Below, in pieces: positions 54,180 to 63,327 of a stretch of 64,000 nt of DNA. Positions within the stretch are counted from its first letter, which is position 1, and each line of letters begins with the position of its first letter. The notes beneath the pieces are model-generated. The model had not been told where the DNA came from. It worked only from the letters and a program-made list of their open reading frames with translations, and searched no databases. The stretch is taken from positions 660,106 to 724,105 of the forward strand of contig CASDWE010000002.1 of the NCBI GenBank assembly GCA_949284685.1, read 5' to 3'. Both the position numbers and the translations under genes were made by a program. Source of the DNA: an uncultured bacterium (GTDB taxonomy: Bacteria; Bacillota_I; Bacilli_A; RFN20; CAG-826).

Positions 54180-54796
54180 GCCCAAATAATGTTATTGAAA
54201 TTATTGAGGAAAATATCGATATTAATGGTTTGCAAGTTGTAAGAAAAGAACATTTTGCGCATACTTATGATCCATCAATTTCAATTAAGAAGAAAGGAGT
54301 ACGTTTTAGTTCATCTTTAATACAAAAATTAATTGATGTTTATGATGTTATATTTTTAATCAATCCAATTAATATGAAACTAGTTGTAAAGCCAGCGTCG
54401 CGAGATGATAGAGATTCTGTTACTTGGGCAAGAATAGAAGCTAAAACTGGTAAAAAAGTTCCAAAAGAAAACATTGCCGCGGCTAGACTTACACAAAAAA
54501 TTTATAATGATATGAATTGGGATATTAATACTTGGTATAAAATTATTGGCACTGTTGTAAATTCTAATGGTGAAATTTTAGTCGTCTTTAATCTTAAAGA
54601 TGCTGAACAACATATTGTTACAAACGATAATAGAAAAGTACTTTTGCCAAAAGAATGGGGAAATAGTTATGGTTATATTTTTACTGAAAGAGATAAATAT
54701 ACAAGCATTGGTGTTTTAAATGATTATCAAAAAATGGAAAACATCATTAAAAGAGTTAAAAAAATAGAAAATAATGCTCCCATAAAGGAGGACTAA
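54170..54796 (+). CDS. Uncharacterised protein, apparently 5'-truncated (paralogue of next gene)
   Basis: A 208-codon frame from a TTG with no ribosome site; the preceding in-frame stop is at 54158. Because the divergent kinase also lost its 5' end at the same place, this gene's true start was probably deleted too. The core (FSSSLIQKLIDVYDVIFLINPINMKLVVKPASRDD, then YNDMNWDINTWYKIIGTVV and ILVVFNLKDAEQH) matches the next gene's product block for block. Alternating beta strands suggest a small beta-barrel, seen in mobile-element proteins; function unknown. Confidence 0.5.
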   Translation: MKERPNNVIEIIEENIDINGLQVVRKEHFAHTYDPSISIKKKGVRFSSSLIQKLIDVYDVIFLINPINMKLVVKPASRDDRDSVTWARIEAKTGKKVPKENIAAARLTQKIYNDMNWDINTWYKIIGTVVNSNGEILVVFNLKDAEQHIVTNDNRKVLLPKEWGNSYGYIFTERDKYTSIGVLNDYQKMENIIKRVKKIENNAPIKED

Positions 54797-54800
54797 TATA

Positions 54801-55163
54801 ATGCAAAGAATCAATGTTACTATAAGAGCAAAAGCGCCATCATGTATAAGAATCTCAATCGGAGCACTAAAATTAATTGGATCTCCATCTTATATTAGAA
54901 TATTATTTAATCCGAATACGAAAGAGATTGGTTTTCAAGCATCATCACGCGAAGACACTAAATCTTTAAAAATTGTATACAATAAATTTTATGTATTTAT
55001 ATGCACAAAAATGTTTTCAAATCGAATATTTGATTTATGCAAATGGGATGTAAATGGTACATATAGAATTAAAGATTGTTATATAACACCAGAAAATATT
55101 TTAATGTTCAAACTTGATTCAGCTAAAAATTATGGAAGATATTTAAATTGTTTAGATGATTAA
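54801..55163 (+). CDS. Uncharacterised small protein, paralogue of the preceding gene
   Basis: 120 residues. ISIGALKLIGSPSYIRILFNPNTKEIGFQASSRED aligns with the middle of the preceding protein, and NRIFDLCKWDVNGTYRIKD with ILMFKLDSAKNYG aligns with its second half. AAGGAGG is well placed, four bases separate the two genes, and both are probably translated from one message. The pair might form a heterodimer. No family recognised. Confidence 0.6.
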   Translation: MQRINVTIRAKAPSCIRISIGALKLIGSPSYIRILFNPNTKEIGFQASSREDTKSLKIVYNKFYVFICTKMFSNRIFDLCKWDVNGTYRIKDCYITPENILMFKLDSAKNYGRYLNCLDD

Positions 55164-55258
55164 AATTTATTGTTATGTACAATTTATTACTCTAAAACAA
55201 TCCGGCATTTACACGATTTTACTAAATGATAAAATATTACCATATAAGGAATTAGTAT

Positions 55259-55573
55259 ATGCTTTCAGATAAAACAATAAAGAGAATAAATCAGTTCAAT
55301 ATTGATAGAGATTGGGAAAAATATCATAACGGAAAAGATTTAGCAATTTCTTTATCTTTAGAATCTGCTGAATTATTAGAAATTTTTCAGTGGAGTGGTG
55401 ATAATTTAGATTGTGTAAACAAAATAGATAAAATAAAGGAAGAATTAGCAGATATTTTTATTTATGCTGTTCAAATTGCGGAAAAATATAATTTAAATAT
55501 CGATGAAATTGTTAATAATAAAATATCCAAAAATTCTTTAAAATATCCTCTTGATAAGGAGAATAAATTCTAA
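55259..55573 (+). CDS. MazG-like nucleotide pyrophosphohydrolase
   Basis: 104 residues. KDLAISLSLESAELLEIFQW and EELADIFIYAVQIAEKY contain the paired EExxE-type and EExxD metal-binding acids of the all-alpha NTP pyrophosphatases; NKISKNSLKYP is the typical C-terminus. It removes pyrophosphate from (d)NTPs. An extended -10 (TGA-TAAAAT) and AAGGA lie upstream. The stop overlaps the next start (TAATG); MazG-like proteins next to DUF2075 proteins are a recurrent pairing in defence-rich regions. Confidence 0.88.
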   Translation: MLSDKTIKRINQFNIDRDWEKYHNGKDLAISLSLESAELLEIFQWSGDNLDCVNKIDKIKEELADIFIYAVQIAEKYNLNIDEIVNNKISKNSLKYPLDKENKF

Positions 55574-57462
55574 TGATTGTTTATCAAAATACTAAAGGTG
55601 GTTTTATCGATGATGTTAGAAATGGAATATTAGCGGACATTATCGAAGAAGAGATGAGCAAACATCATATTCCATATAGTCATGAAAGCGAGTATAGAGC
55701 GTGGGCAAATTCACTTCAATTCATGCGTGATGTACTTGACGATAACGACATTTCTAATTCTTGTAGATTAGCGATAGAGTATCAAATACCTTTAACTTCA
55801 AAGCGTGTTGATTTTTTAATTTCAGGTTGCGATGAAAATGATTCAAATAATGTTGTAGTAGTCGAATTAAAGCAGTGGGAAGATAGTAAACAAACTAATC
55901 GACAAGACGTTGTTTATGCTTTTACGGGTGGCGCTGAACGTTTCGTTTGCCATCCTTCGTATCAAGCTTATTCTTATGCAAAAATTATCGAAAATTTTAA
56001 TGAATCTATTCAAAAAAATAATATAACTATAAAGCCATGTGCGTACTTACATAATTATCGCGAAATTAATCGTTTACACATCGATAATGATTTTTATAAA
56101 GAAGCAATTACATTGGCTCCTTTATTTTTAGGTAGAGATGAAGTTAAATTAAGAAATTTTATTAAAAAATTCATTAAGAAAAAAGATAATATCGATATTT
56201 TAATGCAAATTGAAAATGGAAAATTAAAGCCATCTAAATCTTTGCAAGACGCTATTAAAGGAATGTTTGATGGAAATAAAGAATTTTATTTGATTGATGA
56301 ACAAAAAGTTGCATATGAGGTAATAAAATCTATTGTTAATAAAAGTTTAAAATCCACGAACGATTTAAAAAGTGAAAGTGGTAAATATACAATAATCGTC
56401 AAAGGCGGTCCTGGAACTGGAAAAAGTGTTATAGCAATTCAATTGCTACGCGATTTAATAATGGATAAAAAATCTGCTGTATATACTTCAAAAAATAGTG
56501 CCCCAAGAGAAGTATATTTTGAAAAATTAATGGGGAAGCAATATAAGAAACGTTACTTAAAAAATCTTTTTGTTGGTTCTGGAAGCTTTGTTAATTCTCC
56601 ATTGAATCAATTTGATTGTATATTATGCGATGAAGCTCATAGATTAAATGCAAAAAGCGGCATGTATAAAAATCTTGGCGAAAATCAAATAAAAGAAATT
56701 ATTCATTCTTCTAGAGTTTCTGTATTTTTCATCGATGAGGATCAAATAGTTACCGCATCAGATATTGGTTCGATTGAAGAAATTAAAAAATGGGCACATA
56801 TTGAAAATAGCAAAGTGATTTATGATGATTCATTAAACCTTACTAGTCAATTTAGATGTAATGGATCTGATGGATATTTGGCTTTTTTAGATAATTTATT
56901 AGAAATTCGTAAAACCGCAAATTACGATTTTGATTTGGACTATGAAATAAGATTATTTAATAGCCCATCTAAAATGCGCAAAGAATTAGAAAAGAAAAAC
57001 ATTAACAACAAAGCTCGTATGCTCGCGGGATATTGTTATAATTGGATTACAAAACAAGCAATATATTCTAATGAATATGATATAAATTTAGAAGATGATT
57101 TTCATGCAAAATGGAACTTTAATAACACAACAACTTGGGCAATTGATGAAGATAGTTTTGCACAAGTTGGATGTATACATACTTCACAAGGTTTAGAATT
57201 TGATTATGTTGGTGTTATAATCGGACAAGATTTAAGATATGAAAATAACCGTGTTATTGCGGATGCATCAAAAAGAGCTAAAACCGATAAGTCGTTATAT
57301 GGAATTAAATCACAACCAAATTATAAAGAAAAAGCTCAAAGAATAATAAAAGATACTTATAAAGTATTGCTATCACGAGGACAAAAAGGTTGTTATATAT
57401 ATTGTGAAGATAAAAAATTATTAAAACATATCAGCGAAATGACAAAAGTGGAGATTGAGTAA
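55573..57462 (+). CDS. DUF2075 helicase-like protein with N-terminal PD-(D/E)XK nuclease domain
   Basis: 629 residues. The N-terminal 240 residues contain RVDFLI (78-83) and VELKQW (97-102), a PD-(D/E)XK pair. The helicase part has Walker A GGPGTGKS (278-285), a DEAH box (LCDEAHRLNAKS), QFRCNG and the late motif VGCIHTSQGLEFDYVGVII, which is superfamily 1-like. Translation is coupled to MazG (TAATG). The build suggests a nucleic-acid-processing defence protein; no characterised system can be named with certainty. Confidence 0.85.
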   Translation: MIVYQNTKGGFIDDVRNGILADIIEEEMSKHHIPYSHESEYRAWANSLQFMRDVLDDNDISNSCRLAIEYQIPLTSKRVDFLISGCDENDSNNVVVVELKQWEDSKQTNRQDVVYAFTGGAERFVCHPSYQAYSYAKIIENFNESIQKNNITIKPCAYLHNYREINRLHIDNDFYKEAITLAPLFLGRDEVKLRNFIKKFIKKKDNIDILMQIENGKLKPSKSLQDAIKGMFDGNKEFYLIDEQKVAYEVIKSIVNKSLKSTNDLKSESGKYTIIVKGGPGTGKSVIAIQLLRDLIMDKKSAVYTSKNSAPREVYFEKLMGKQYKKRYLKNLFVGSGSFVNSPLNQFDCILCDEAHRLNAKSGMYKNLGENQIKEIIHSSRVSVFFIDEDQIVTASDIGSIEEIKKWAHIENSKVIYDDSLNLTSQFRCNGSDGYLAFLDNLLEIRKTANYDFDLDYEIRLFNSPSKMRKELEKKNINNKARMLAGYCYNWITKQAIYSNEYDINLEDDFHAKWNFNNTTTWAIDEDSFAQVGCIHTSQGLEFDYVGVIIGQDLRYENNRVIADASKRAKTDKSLYGIKSQPNYKEKAQRIIKDTYKVLLSRGQKGCYIYCEDKKLLKHISEMTKVEIE

Positions 57463-57465
57463 AAA

Positions 57466-59220
57466 ATGCATTTATATGATAGATTAAATAATTTTATTAA
57501 TTCGGATACAAAGCATGCTTTTTTGTTATACGGACCATGGGGTAGCGGTAAGACGTATTTGATGGACAAATGGCTTAAAAATTTATCAGCAGGTAACAAA
57601 TATAAGAAAAAATATGAAATTATAAAATTGTCTCTATTTGGAATTTCTAATGTTTCGGAATTGAATATTCTTGCTTTAAATTCGGAAACATTTAAAAACA
57701 GATTTATCAACAAATATAAAAAATTAGATCAAAACGTATCTTTAGGTGCTTGTGGTATTACAATTCAGTTACCACTTAATGGAATAATTTCTTCTTTTCT
57801 GGAAGAAAAACACGGCAAAGATAATTATCTTTTTGTTTTGGACGATATCGAAAGGAAAGATAATAAATTAAGCATGGAAGAATTATTTGGTTTTGTGGAT
57901 ACTCTTCCAACTAAAAACACAAAAGTAATTTTAATTGCAAATTTGGATAAAATGATTGATAAAAATGATTTTAAAAGATTTAAGGAAAAAGTTATTCAAG
58001 ATGATTATTATTTAGAGTTGCCGGAAACAAAAGCCATAGAAAACATAATTGGTAAGAAATATTCTCATTTATTTGCAAATGCAAAATTACCACCAAAAAA
58101 TTTACGAACATTAATCAAATGTAAAGAAGTAATAGATAATTTGGAAAATAATGTAGAGGATAATTTGGTAATGTGTATTTATTATTGCTATTTAAATATA
58201 TTGGAAGGATACTATAGCAAGGAAGATTTGATTAACAATCTAAAAGCACACGAATATTATTTGTTAGAAACATCTCTAAATCAAAATCAGAATGAAACAT
58301 TAGAAAATAAAATTAATAAATATATAGGAAACTTCTCGCAAGAATGGCAATTTTTATGTGAAAATATTAGAATTTTAAATCTTTTACCAAATATTGAAGA
58401 AAACGAATTGGAAAATTTAGTTAAAAATGTTTATGTTTCATTAGTAAATTATGACTTTTCAAATTTAATGAGCATTAAGATTCATTTAAGACCAAAAGCT
58501 TTAAAAAAATGCGATGAATATGGAAATAGTGTCTTTTTTTCTAAAAATCCAAATAAAGAATATGAATCTATTATGATTAAATTTGAAGAATTATTTAAGT
58601 CAGGCGAATATAATCTTTTTGAATTATTTGCTAGGAATTTCTATGTAACAATAGAAAAGAATAAAAATTATGTTTCTATCAATTCTCGAGGAAAGAAAAT
58701 AGAAAAGCGAATTATAGAGAATTGTCCACCTTTAATAGCAAAATATATTTTTTATCACCAAAATGGAAATTATCGTTCTATTTATGAGTTTATACTTTTA
58801 ACAAATATTGCTGATTGGGCAATAGAAGTGAATAAAAAAACAAATTCTGAATATCTTCGTTTAATTAACTGTCATTATCTTTCGCAAAGTAAAATAAGTG
58901 AAAAAATGGATTTTGATACTTTTAAAAAAAGATTGTATGTTGCAGAAAAATATTCAAAAGAAACAAAAATCGATATCAAAGATTATATAATGGCGGATAA
59001 TATTTGCAAAAATTTAATATTAAATTCCAAAAATTATTTAATGGGCGATGTCAAAATAGAGGACTTTGAATATGTAGATAACGTGTTTAGTTTAATACAT
59101 GATTTTAAAATTAATAATTATGTTTTAACTAAAACACTTGACATAATTAAAAACTACGCTTCGATAAATAGCATTTTTGGAAAAAGAGTTAAATTGTTAA
59201 ACAAAAAATGGTTAATATAG
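57466..59220 (+). CDS. KAP-type P-loop NTPase
   Basis: 584 residues. Walker A YGPWGSGKT (22-30), Walker B YLFVLDDIERK followed by LPTKNTKVILIANLDKM, as in KAP/STAND-like P-loop NTPases. The long C-terminal 350 residues are helical and unrecognised, perhaps a sensor or effector. KAP NTPases occur in phage defence and membrane-associated complexes; no membrane span is seen in the usual KAP insert position, so this is the soluble kind. It starts three bases after the DUF2075 stop and belongs to the same operon. Confidence 0.75.
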   Translation: MHLYDRLNNFINSDTKHAFLLYGPWGSGKTYLMDKWLKNLSAGNKYKKKYEIIKLSLFGISNVSELNILALNSETFKNRFINKYKKLDQNVSLGACGITIQLPLNGIISSFLEEKHGKDNYLFVLDDIERKDNKLSMEELFGFVDTLPTKNTKVILIANLDKMIDKNDFKRFKEKVIQDDYYLELPETKAIENIIGKKYSHLFANAKLPPKNLRTLIKCKEVIDNLENNVEDNLVMCIYYCYLNILEGYYSKEDLINNLKAHEYYLLETSLNQNQNETLENKINKYIGNFSQEWQFLCENIRILNLLPNIEENELENLVKNVYVSLVNYDFSNLMSIKIHLRPKALKKCDEYGNSVFFSKNPNKEYESIMIKFEELFKSGEYNLFELFARNFYVTIEKNKNYVSINSRGKKIEKRIIENCPPLIAKYIFYHQNGNYRSIYEFILLTNIADWAIEVNKKTNSEYLRLINCHYLSQSKISEKMDFDTFKKRLYVAEKYSKETKIDIKDYIMADNICKNLILNSKNYLMGDVKIEDFEYVDNVFSLIHDFKINNYVLTKTLDIIKNYASINSIFGKRVKLLNKKWLI

Positions 59221-59257
59221 TATAACTTCATTCTATCTACTAATATTTACTATCTTC

Positions 59258-59266
59258 TGATATACT
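59258..59266 (+). promoter_or_regulatory. Extended -10, leaderless layout
   Basis: TGA-TATACT ends nine bases before the ATG at 59276, repeating the geometry of four other genes in the window. Confidence 0.6.
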
Positions 59267-59275
59267 GTAGTAGCG

Positions 59276-60507
59276 ATGAAAACATTATTTCAAAACATAT
59301 TGAATGGTTATTTATCTCTTTCTAACAAAGTCGACAATACTAGCTTGTTGTATAAAGAACTTGTTAGGGAATTGCCAAAAGAAATATTTTTAAATTTGGA
59401 TCAAAGAAAAGAATTTTTGGTTAAAGGTTCAATGGGTCAAGGTAATAAAACAGATTATCCTTGGGTTCTATTTTAAATAAAAATATCACGCATTCTACTC
59501 AAAATGGTATTTATGTTTGTTATTTATTTAAAAGAGATATGAAAGGATTCTATCTTGTTTTGACGCAAGGTATTACATATTTTGAAAGAGAATATGGAAG
59601 AAACAAATACAAGATCGCGGAACTTGTTTCTGATTATATAAAATCAGAAATAGACACTAATACTTTTTCAAAAGAACCTATTGATTTAAATTCTAAAAGA
59701 TCTTCTTTAGGTTATGGATATGAAAAAACTACGATAATTTCAAAATATTATCAATCAAATAGATTAAACGAAGAAGAACTAATTAATGATTTAAAAGAGA
59801 TTATTAAAATATATGATTTTATCTTGAACCATTTTAAAACAAATAAATATGATGAAATTATTGAAAATATTTTAGAATATGAACGATTAATTAATGGTAA
59901 AGGTTTAATGGTGGACGCTGATAAAGCAGAAAAAATAATAAAAGATAGTATAGATGAAGAAGGAATAGAACCATACGATTTAAATAGAAAATTAAATGAA
60001 GTAGAACCAAAAGTAGATAGAAGTCAAAAATTTGAAAGAATCACATCTCCTATTCCCAAGAAAATCGATTATCTTAAGAAAGCTCAAGAAGATGCAAAAA
60101 CTGGATTAATTGGTGAACAGCTTGTTTTAGATTACGAAAAAGATAGATTATCTAATAACGAGTTATTGTGTGAATACGTTGATAAGATTGAATGGATATC
60201 CACAAAATCTGATTATTATGGTTATGATATTAAATCATATGATATTATCGATGGCAAGGTTAAAGAAATTCACATCGAAGTTAAAACAACAAAAAGCAAA
60301 ATAGATACAAAATTCCAAGTATCAAAAGGAGAAGTAGAAGCTTCCAAAAAAGATAAAGAAATATATTTTGTCTACCGCTTATATAATATAAATTCCACAA
60401 ATGTTTCGTTTTATCGTGTCAATGGTGAAATAGAGGATAATTTTGAATTAGATCCTATTACTTTTTTAGCATCATATAAAGGAAATATGACGAAAAGTAT
60501 TGTTTAA
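59276..60507 (+). pseudogene. MrcB-N (DUF3578) / DUF3883 restriction-like protein, frameshifted
   Basis: The first frame ends at 59476 in KGSMGQGNKTDYPWV; the frame 59461-60507 takes over with ILNKNITHSTQNGIYVCYLFKRDMKGFYLVL. Together they make the continuous MrcB N-terminal domain found in modification-dependent restriction proteins. One missing base near 59465 explains the break. The C-terminal DUF3883 domain (TGLIGEQLVLDYEKDRL, IEWISTKSDYYGYDI, HIEVKTTKSK) is a nuclease-like fold. If intact it would bind modified DNA and restrict it. It may be inactive, or the base may be a sequencing error. It overlaps the WYL gene on the other strand by four bases. Confidence 0.75.
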
Positions 60508-61484
60508 TTATATTTTTTCAGCATTTCTTCTGCAGCTTTTTTAATATTTTCAATCATTTCTTTTGGTGAAACGACTCTGATATGTTCGCTATATTGCATA
60601 GCCCAATAAAAGAAAGCTTTTTCATTACATTTTATTTTGGCAAATAAATGATTATCTTTTTTATATATTTTAGCGTTCGTGCCAAACCAATCATTAACAT
60701 AAGTTAATGAACGTGGATTAAATACTTCAATGATTGCGTGAATGATTTTTCCACCAAAAGGATAAATGTGATCATTGATATAATCAGATATATTTTTATA
60801 TGATTTAAATTCATCAACTTCATTTATAGGTATACGTTGTCTATCATCCATTTCATAAATATTTTTCATATAATCAACACGAAAGATATTAATATTTTTA
60901 TATTTGTTTCTTTGTGCTAATAAATAGTAACGGCCTTGATTATTTATTAAAAAGCAAGGAGAAGCATGATATACATAATTATTAAACGCTAGTGTTTGTT
61001 TACCATCTTCATCATATGTTAAATATTGAAAACCTATCCATTTATTATTTTTAATAGCTTTTTTAATTGTTTCTATATTTAAAAATATTTCTTTATTATT
61101 AGTACGATTAATACTTTTTGACTCCATTATATAGTTATAATCTTGTTTGCTATTTTCACTTAAAGTATTTTTTAATTTATCAGCGATTTGTAAAGCATAA
61201 GAACCAGTTATTGATTTGCTTGATAACAATAAATCAATAATATATTGAACTTCGCTTTCTTCAAAAACGCGATCAATATAAGCACATCCTTTATTAGTTT
61301 TAATAATGTCATAATCTAAATCTTGTAATAATTTAATAGAAGATGAAACACTTTTTCTTTCTAACTTTAAATCATATAACGATTGTAATTTATCAATTAT
61401 ATCTTGCTGTGTCATCAAATGATTTTCATCACTAAATTGTTGCAAAATTTTTAATATTAGAAGTGGTGCGGATTTCTTATTCAT
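60504..61484 (-). CDS. WYL-domain transcriptional regulator
   Basis: 326 residues. N-terminal winged helix-turn-helix (LMTQQDIIDKLQSLYDLKLERKSVSSSIKLLQDLDY), WYL domain (WIGFQYLTYDEDGKQT, PCFLINNQGRYYLLAQ, FRVDYMKNI) and a C-terminal WCX-like extension (FNPRSLTYVNDWFG). WYL proteins sense nucleic-acid ligands and control defence islands, fitting its place beside the restriction-like genes. On the minus strand TATAAA (61494-61499) lies nine bases before the ATG, again the leaderless layout. Confidence 0.9.
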   Translation of the reverse strand: MNKKSAPLLILKILQQFSDENHLMTQQDIIDKLQSLYDLKLERKSVSSSIKLLQDLDYDIIKTNKGCAYIDRVFEESEVQYIIDLLLSSKSITGSYALQIADKLKNTLSENSKQDYNYIMESKSINRTNNKEIFLNIETIKKAIKNNKWIGFQYLTYDEDGKQTLAFNNYVYHASPCFLINNQGRYYLLAQRNKYKNINIFRVDYMKNIYEMDDRQRIPINEVDEFKSYKNISDYINDHIYPFGGKIIHAIIEVFNPRSLTYVNDWFGTNAKIYKKDNHLFAKIKCNEKAFFYWAMQYSEHIRVVSPKEMIENIKKAAEEMLKKYN

Positions 61485-61587
61485 TAATAATATTTTATAT
61501 ATGTAGATAGTTATAGTAAAAACAAAATATCTTCAATGTGTAAAAAAAGTCACATATTAGAGAATATATTTATTATTTTCAGTCACC

Positions 61588-61716
61588 AAAAAATAACAAA
61601 AAATTGTAAAAATAATGTAAAAAATATAACTAAAAAATGTAAAAAACATTAAAAAAATATAACTAAAAATTGTAAAATATGGCAAAAAAACATACCTAAA
61701 AAATGTGAAAACATTG
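61588..61716 (+). repeat. Four tandem imperfect repeats of 31-33 bp upstream of ATPase 4
   Basis: Units at 61588-61618, 61619-61650, 61651-61683 and 61684-61716 follow the pattern A6-TATAACT-A5-TGT-A5 plus a short variable end. The array ends 71 bases before the ATPase 4 start codon. The high A content lowers certainty about the exact unit borders, but CATACCT/TATAACT and TGTAAAA/TGTGAAA recur at fixed spacing. Confidence 0.7.
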
Positions 61717-61787
61717 AAAATTTTGTTTATTATGATAAAGTTATTATTGCATAGATGCTAATATTTGCAAAATGAGGTATTTAAAAT

Positions 61788-63134
61788 ATGTTAAGAAGAA
61801 AAATAGATGTATTTTTAAAGCAATGGAAAAACGACACCAATCACTTGCCGCTTATAGTTTATGGTGCAAGACAGGTAGGTAAGACAACTTCGATCTTAAA
61901 ATTTGGCCAAGAAAACTATAAAAAAGTTATCGTGATTAATTTTATTGAAAATCCTGAATACAAAACCGCTTTTATTGATTTTAGCGTCAATAATATTATT
62001 AAAAGACTTACTTATATGAATCCGAATTTTAGTTTCATACCGAATGAAACTTTAATATTTTTTGATGAAATACAATCTTTTATGGATGTTATGACCTCTT
62101 TAAAATTTTTTGCAATAGATAAGAAGTACGATGTTATTTGTAGTGGTTCGGCACTTGGAATAAACAATAATCATATTTCATCGATTTCTGTTGGATATCA
62201 GCAAGAATATATTATGTATCCACTTGATTTTGAAGAATTTCTTTGGGCGGTAGGATATGGTGATGACTTTATTGATATTCTTAGAGAAAAACTTTGTAAT
62301 TTAGAGCCATTAGATAAATTAATTCTAAGCATAATTAATGAAAAATTTGATGAATATATAATTTTAGGTGGCATGCCAAAAATAGTAAGCGAATATATAA
62401 AATGCAAAAATTTTTCAAAACCATATTATTTGCAAAAACAACTTAGAAAAGATTATTCGAATGATATAAAGCAATATGTTGATGATTTAGACAAATCTAA
62501 AGTTGAAAAAGTTTATAACAATATTGCTTTACAATTAGGAAAAGAAAATCACAAGTTTCAATTTACAAAATTAGGACATGGTGCTAGATTTAATAGCTAT
62601 TTTGGCTGTTTTGAATGGTTAAAGAGTGCTGGAATAGTACTGGTATGTAATAATGTTATCGACATTCGTTATCCACTGCCTCTTTATGAAGAGGAAGACA
62701 ATTTTCGAGCGTATTATCTTGATAGCGGTCTTTTCATTTCTTTTTTTGATACCGACACTAACAAACAACTTCGTGTAGAAAATGAATTTTCAGCATATAA
62801 AGGTGCTTTATATGAAAATGTTGTTTTAAGCGAATTATATAAATCTGGTTTTGAAAATATCTTTTTTTATCGTAGTAAAGATTCTACAATCGAACTTGAT
62901 TTTTTATTGCAATATAATAGCGAAATAATACCAATCGAAGTAAAAACAAAAAAAGGCAAAACATTATCATTAAATACCGCAATTAATAAATTTGAAGAAA
63001 TTAAATATTCAATCAAATTATCACGACAAAATATTGGTTATACTAATAAAATAATAACTTTGCCTTATGCTTTAACTTTTTTGTTAAAAGATTTTTTAAA
63101 TAGTAATAATTATAAAAAATTAATTAATCAATAA
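61788..63134 (+). CDS. AAA family ATPase with DUF4143 / PD-(D/E)XK nuclease-like domain (ATPase 4)
   Basis: 448 residues. Walker A GARQVGKT (26-33), Walker B IFFDEIQ (90-96), sensor-like CSGSALG. The C-terminus has ELDFLLQYNSEIIPIEVK with IEVK at 383-386, a full PD-(D/E)XK core with its Lys. It belongs with ATPase 1 in the apparently active class and apart from ATPases 2 and 3. TGAGG lies 10 bases before the ATG. The stop codon falls inside the 3' end of the copper ATPase gene on the other strand (11-base overlap). Its own tandem repeat array lies upstream. Confidence 0.85.
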   Translation: MLRRKIDVFLKQWKNDTNHLPLIVYGARQVGKTTSILKFGQENYKKVIVINFIENPEYKTAFIDFSVNNIIKRLTYMNPNFSFIPNETLIFFDEIQSFMDVMTSLKFFAIDKKYDVICSGSALGINNNHISSISVGYQQEYIMYPLDFEEFLWAVGYGDDFIDILREKLCNLEPLDKLILSIINEKFDEYIILGGMPKIVSEYIKCKNFSKPYYLQKQLRKDYSNDIKQYVDDLDKSKVEKVYNNIALQLGKENHKFQFTKLGHGARFNSYFGCFEWLKSAGIVLVCNNVIDIRYPLPLYEEEDNFRAYYLDSGLFISFFDTDTNKQLRVENEFSAYKGALYENVVLSELYKSGFENIFFYRSKDSTIELDFLLQYNSEIIPIEVKTKKGKTLSLNTAINKFEEIKYSIKLSRQNIGYTNKIITLPYALTFLLKDFLNSNNYKKLINQ

Positions 63135-63327
63135 CTTCATAACCAGCGTTTTTAACCGCGGTTTTTAATTCATCTAGATTTAAATTTAGACCTTTAACTT
63201 CCGCGGATTCATTTTCTAAAGAAACATTAACTTCTTTAACTCCTTGGACGACCTTTAATGCGTTAGTGACATGCATAACACAATGTTGACACATCATACC
63301 TTTAATTTTTAATGTTAAATTTTCCAT
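63124..63327 (-). CDS. copZ: Nested CopZ-like copper chaperone frame inside copA
   Basis: An in-frame ATG at 63327 begins MENLTLKIKGMMCQHCVMHV and runs to the copA stop, giving 67 residues, the normal CopZ length with the CxxC copper site. AGGAGG lies at 63336-63341 (minus strand), eight bases before the ATG, a near-ideal Shine-Dalgarno site that is rare by chance inside a coding region. Internal initiation would make a free chaperone that hands Cu(I) to the pump. The alternative is that the site is a relic of a recent gene fusion. Confidence 0.55.
   Translation of the reverse strand: MENLTLKIKGMMCQHCVMHVTNALKVVQGVKEVNVSLENESAEVKGLNLNLDELKTAVKNAGYEVID

Noticed and set aside
61560-61720. CRISPR-like array
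   Set aside because: The units are contiguous with no unique spacers and no cas genes lie nearby; this is a tandem repeat, not a CRISPR.
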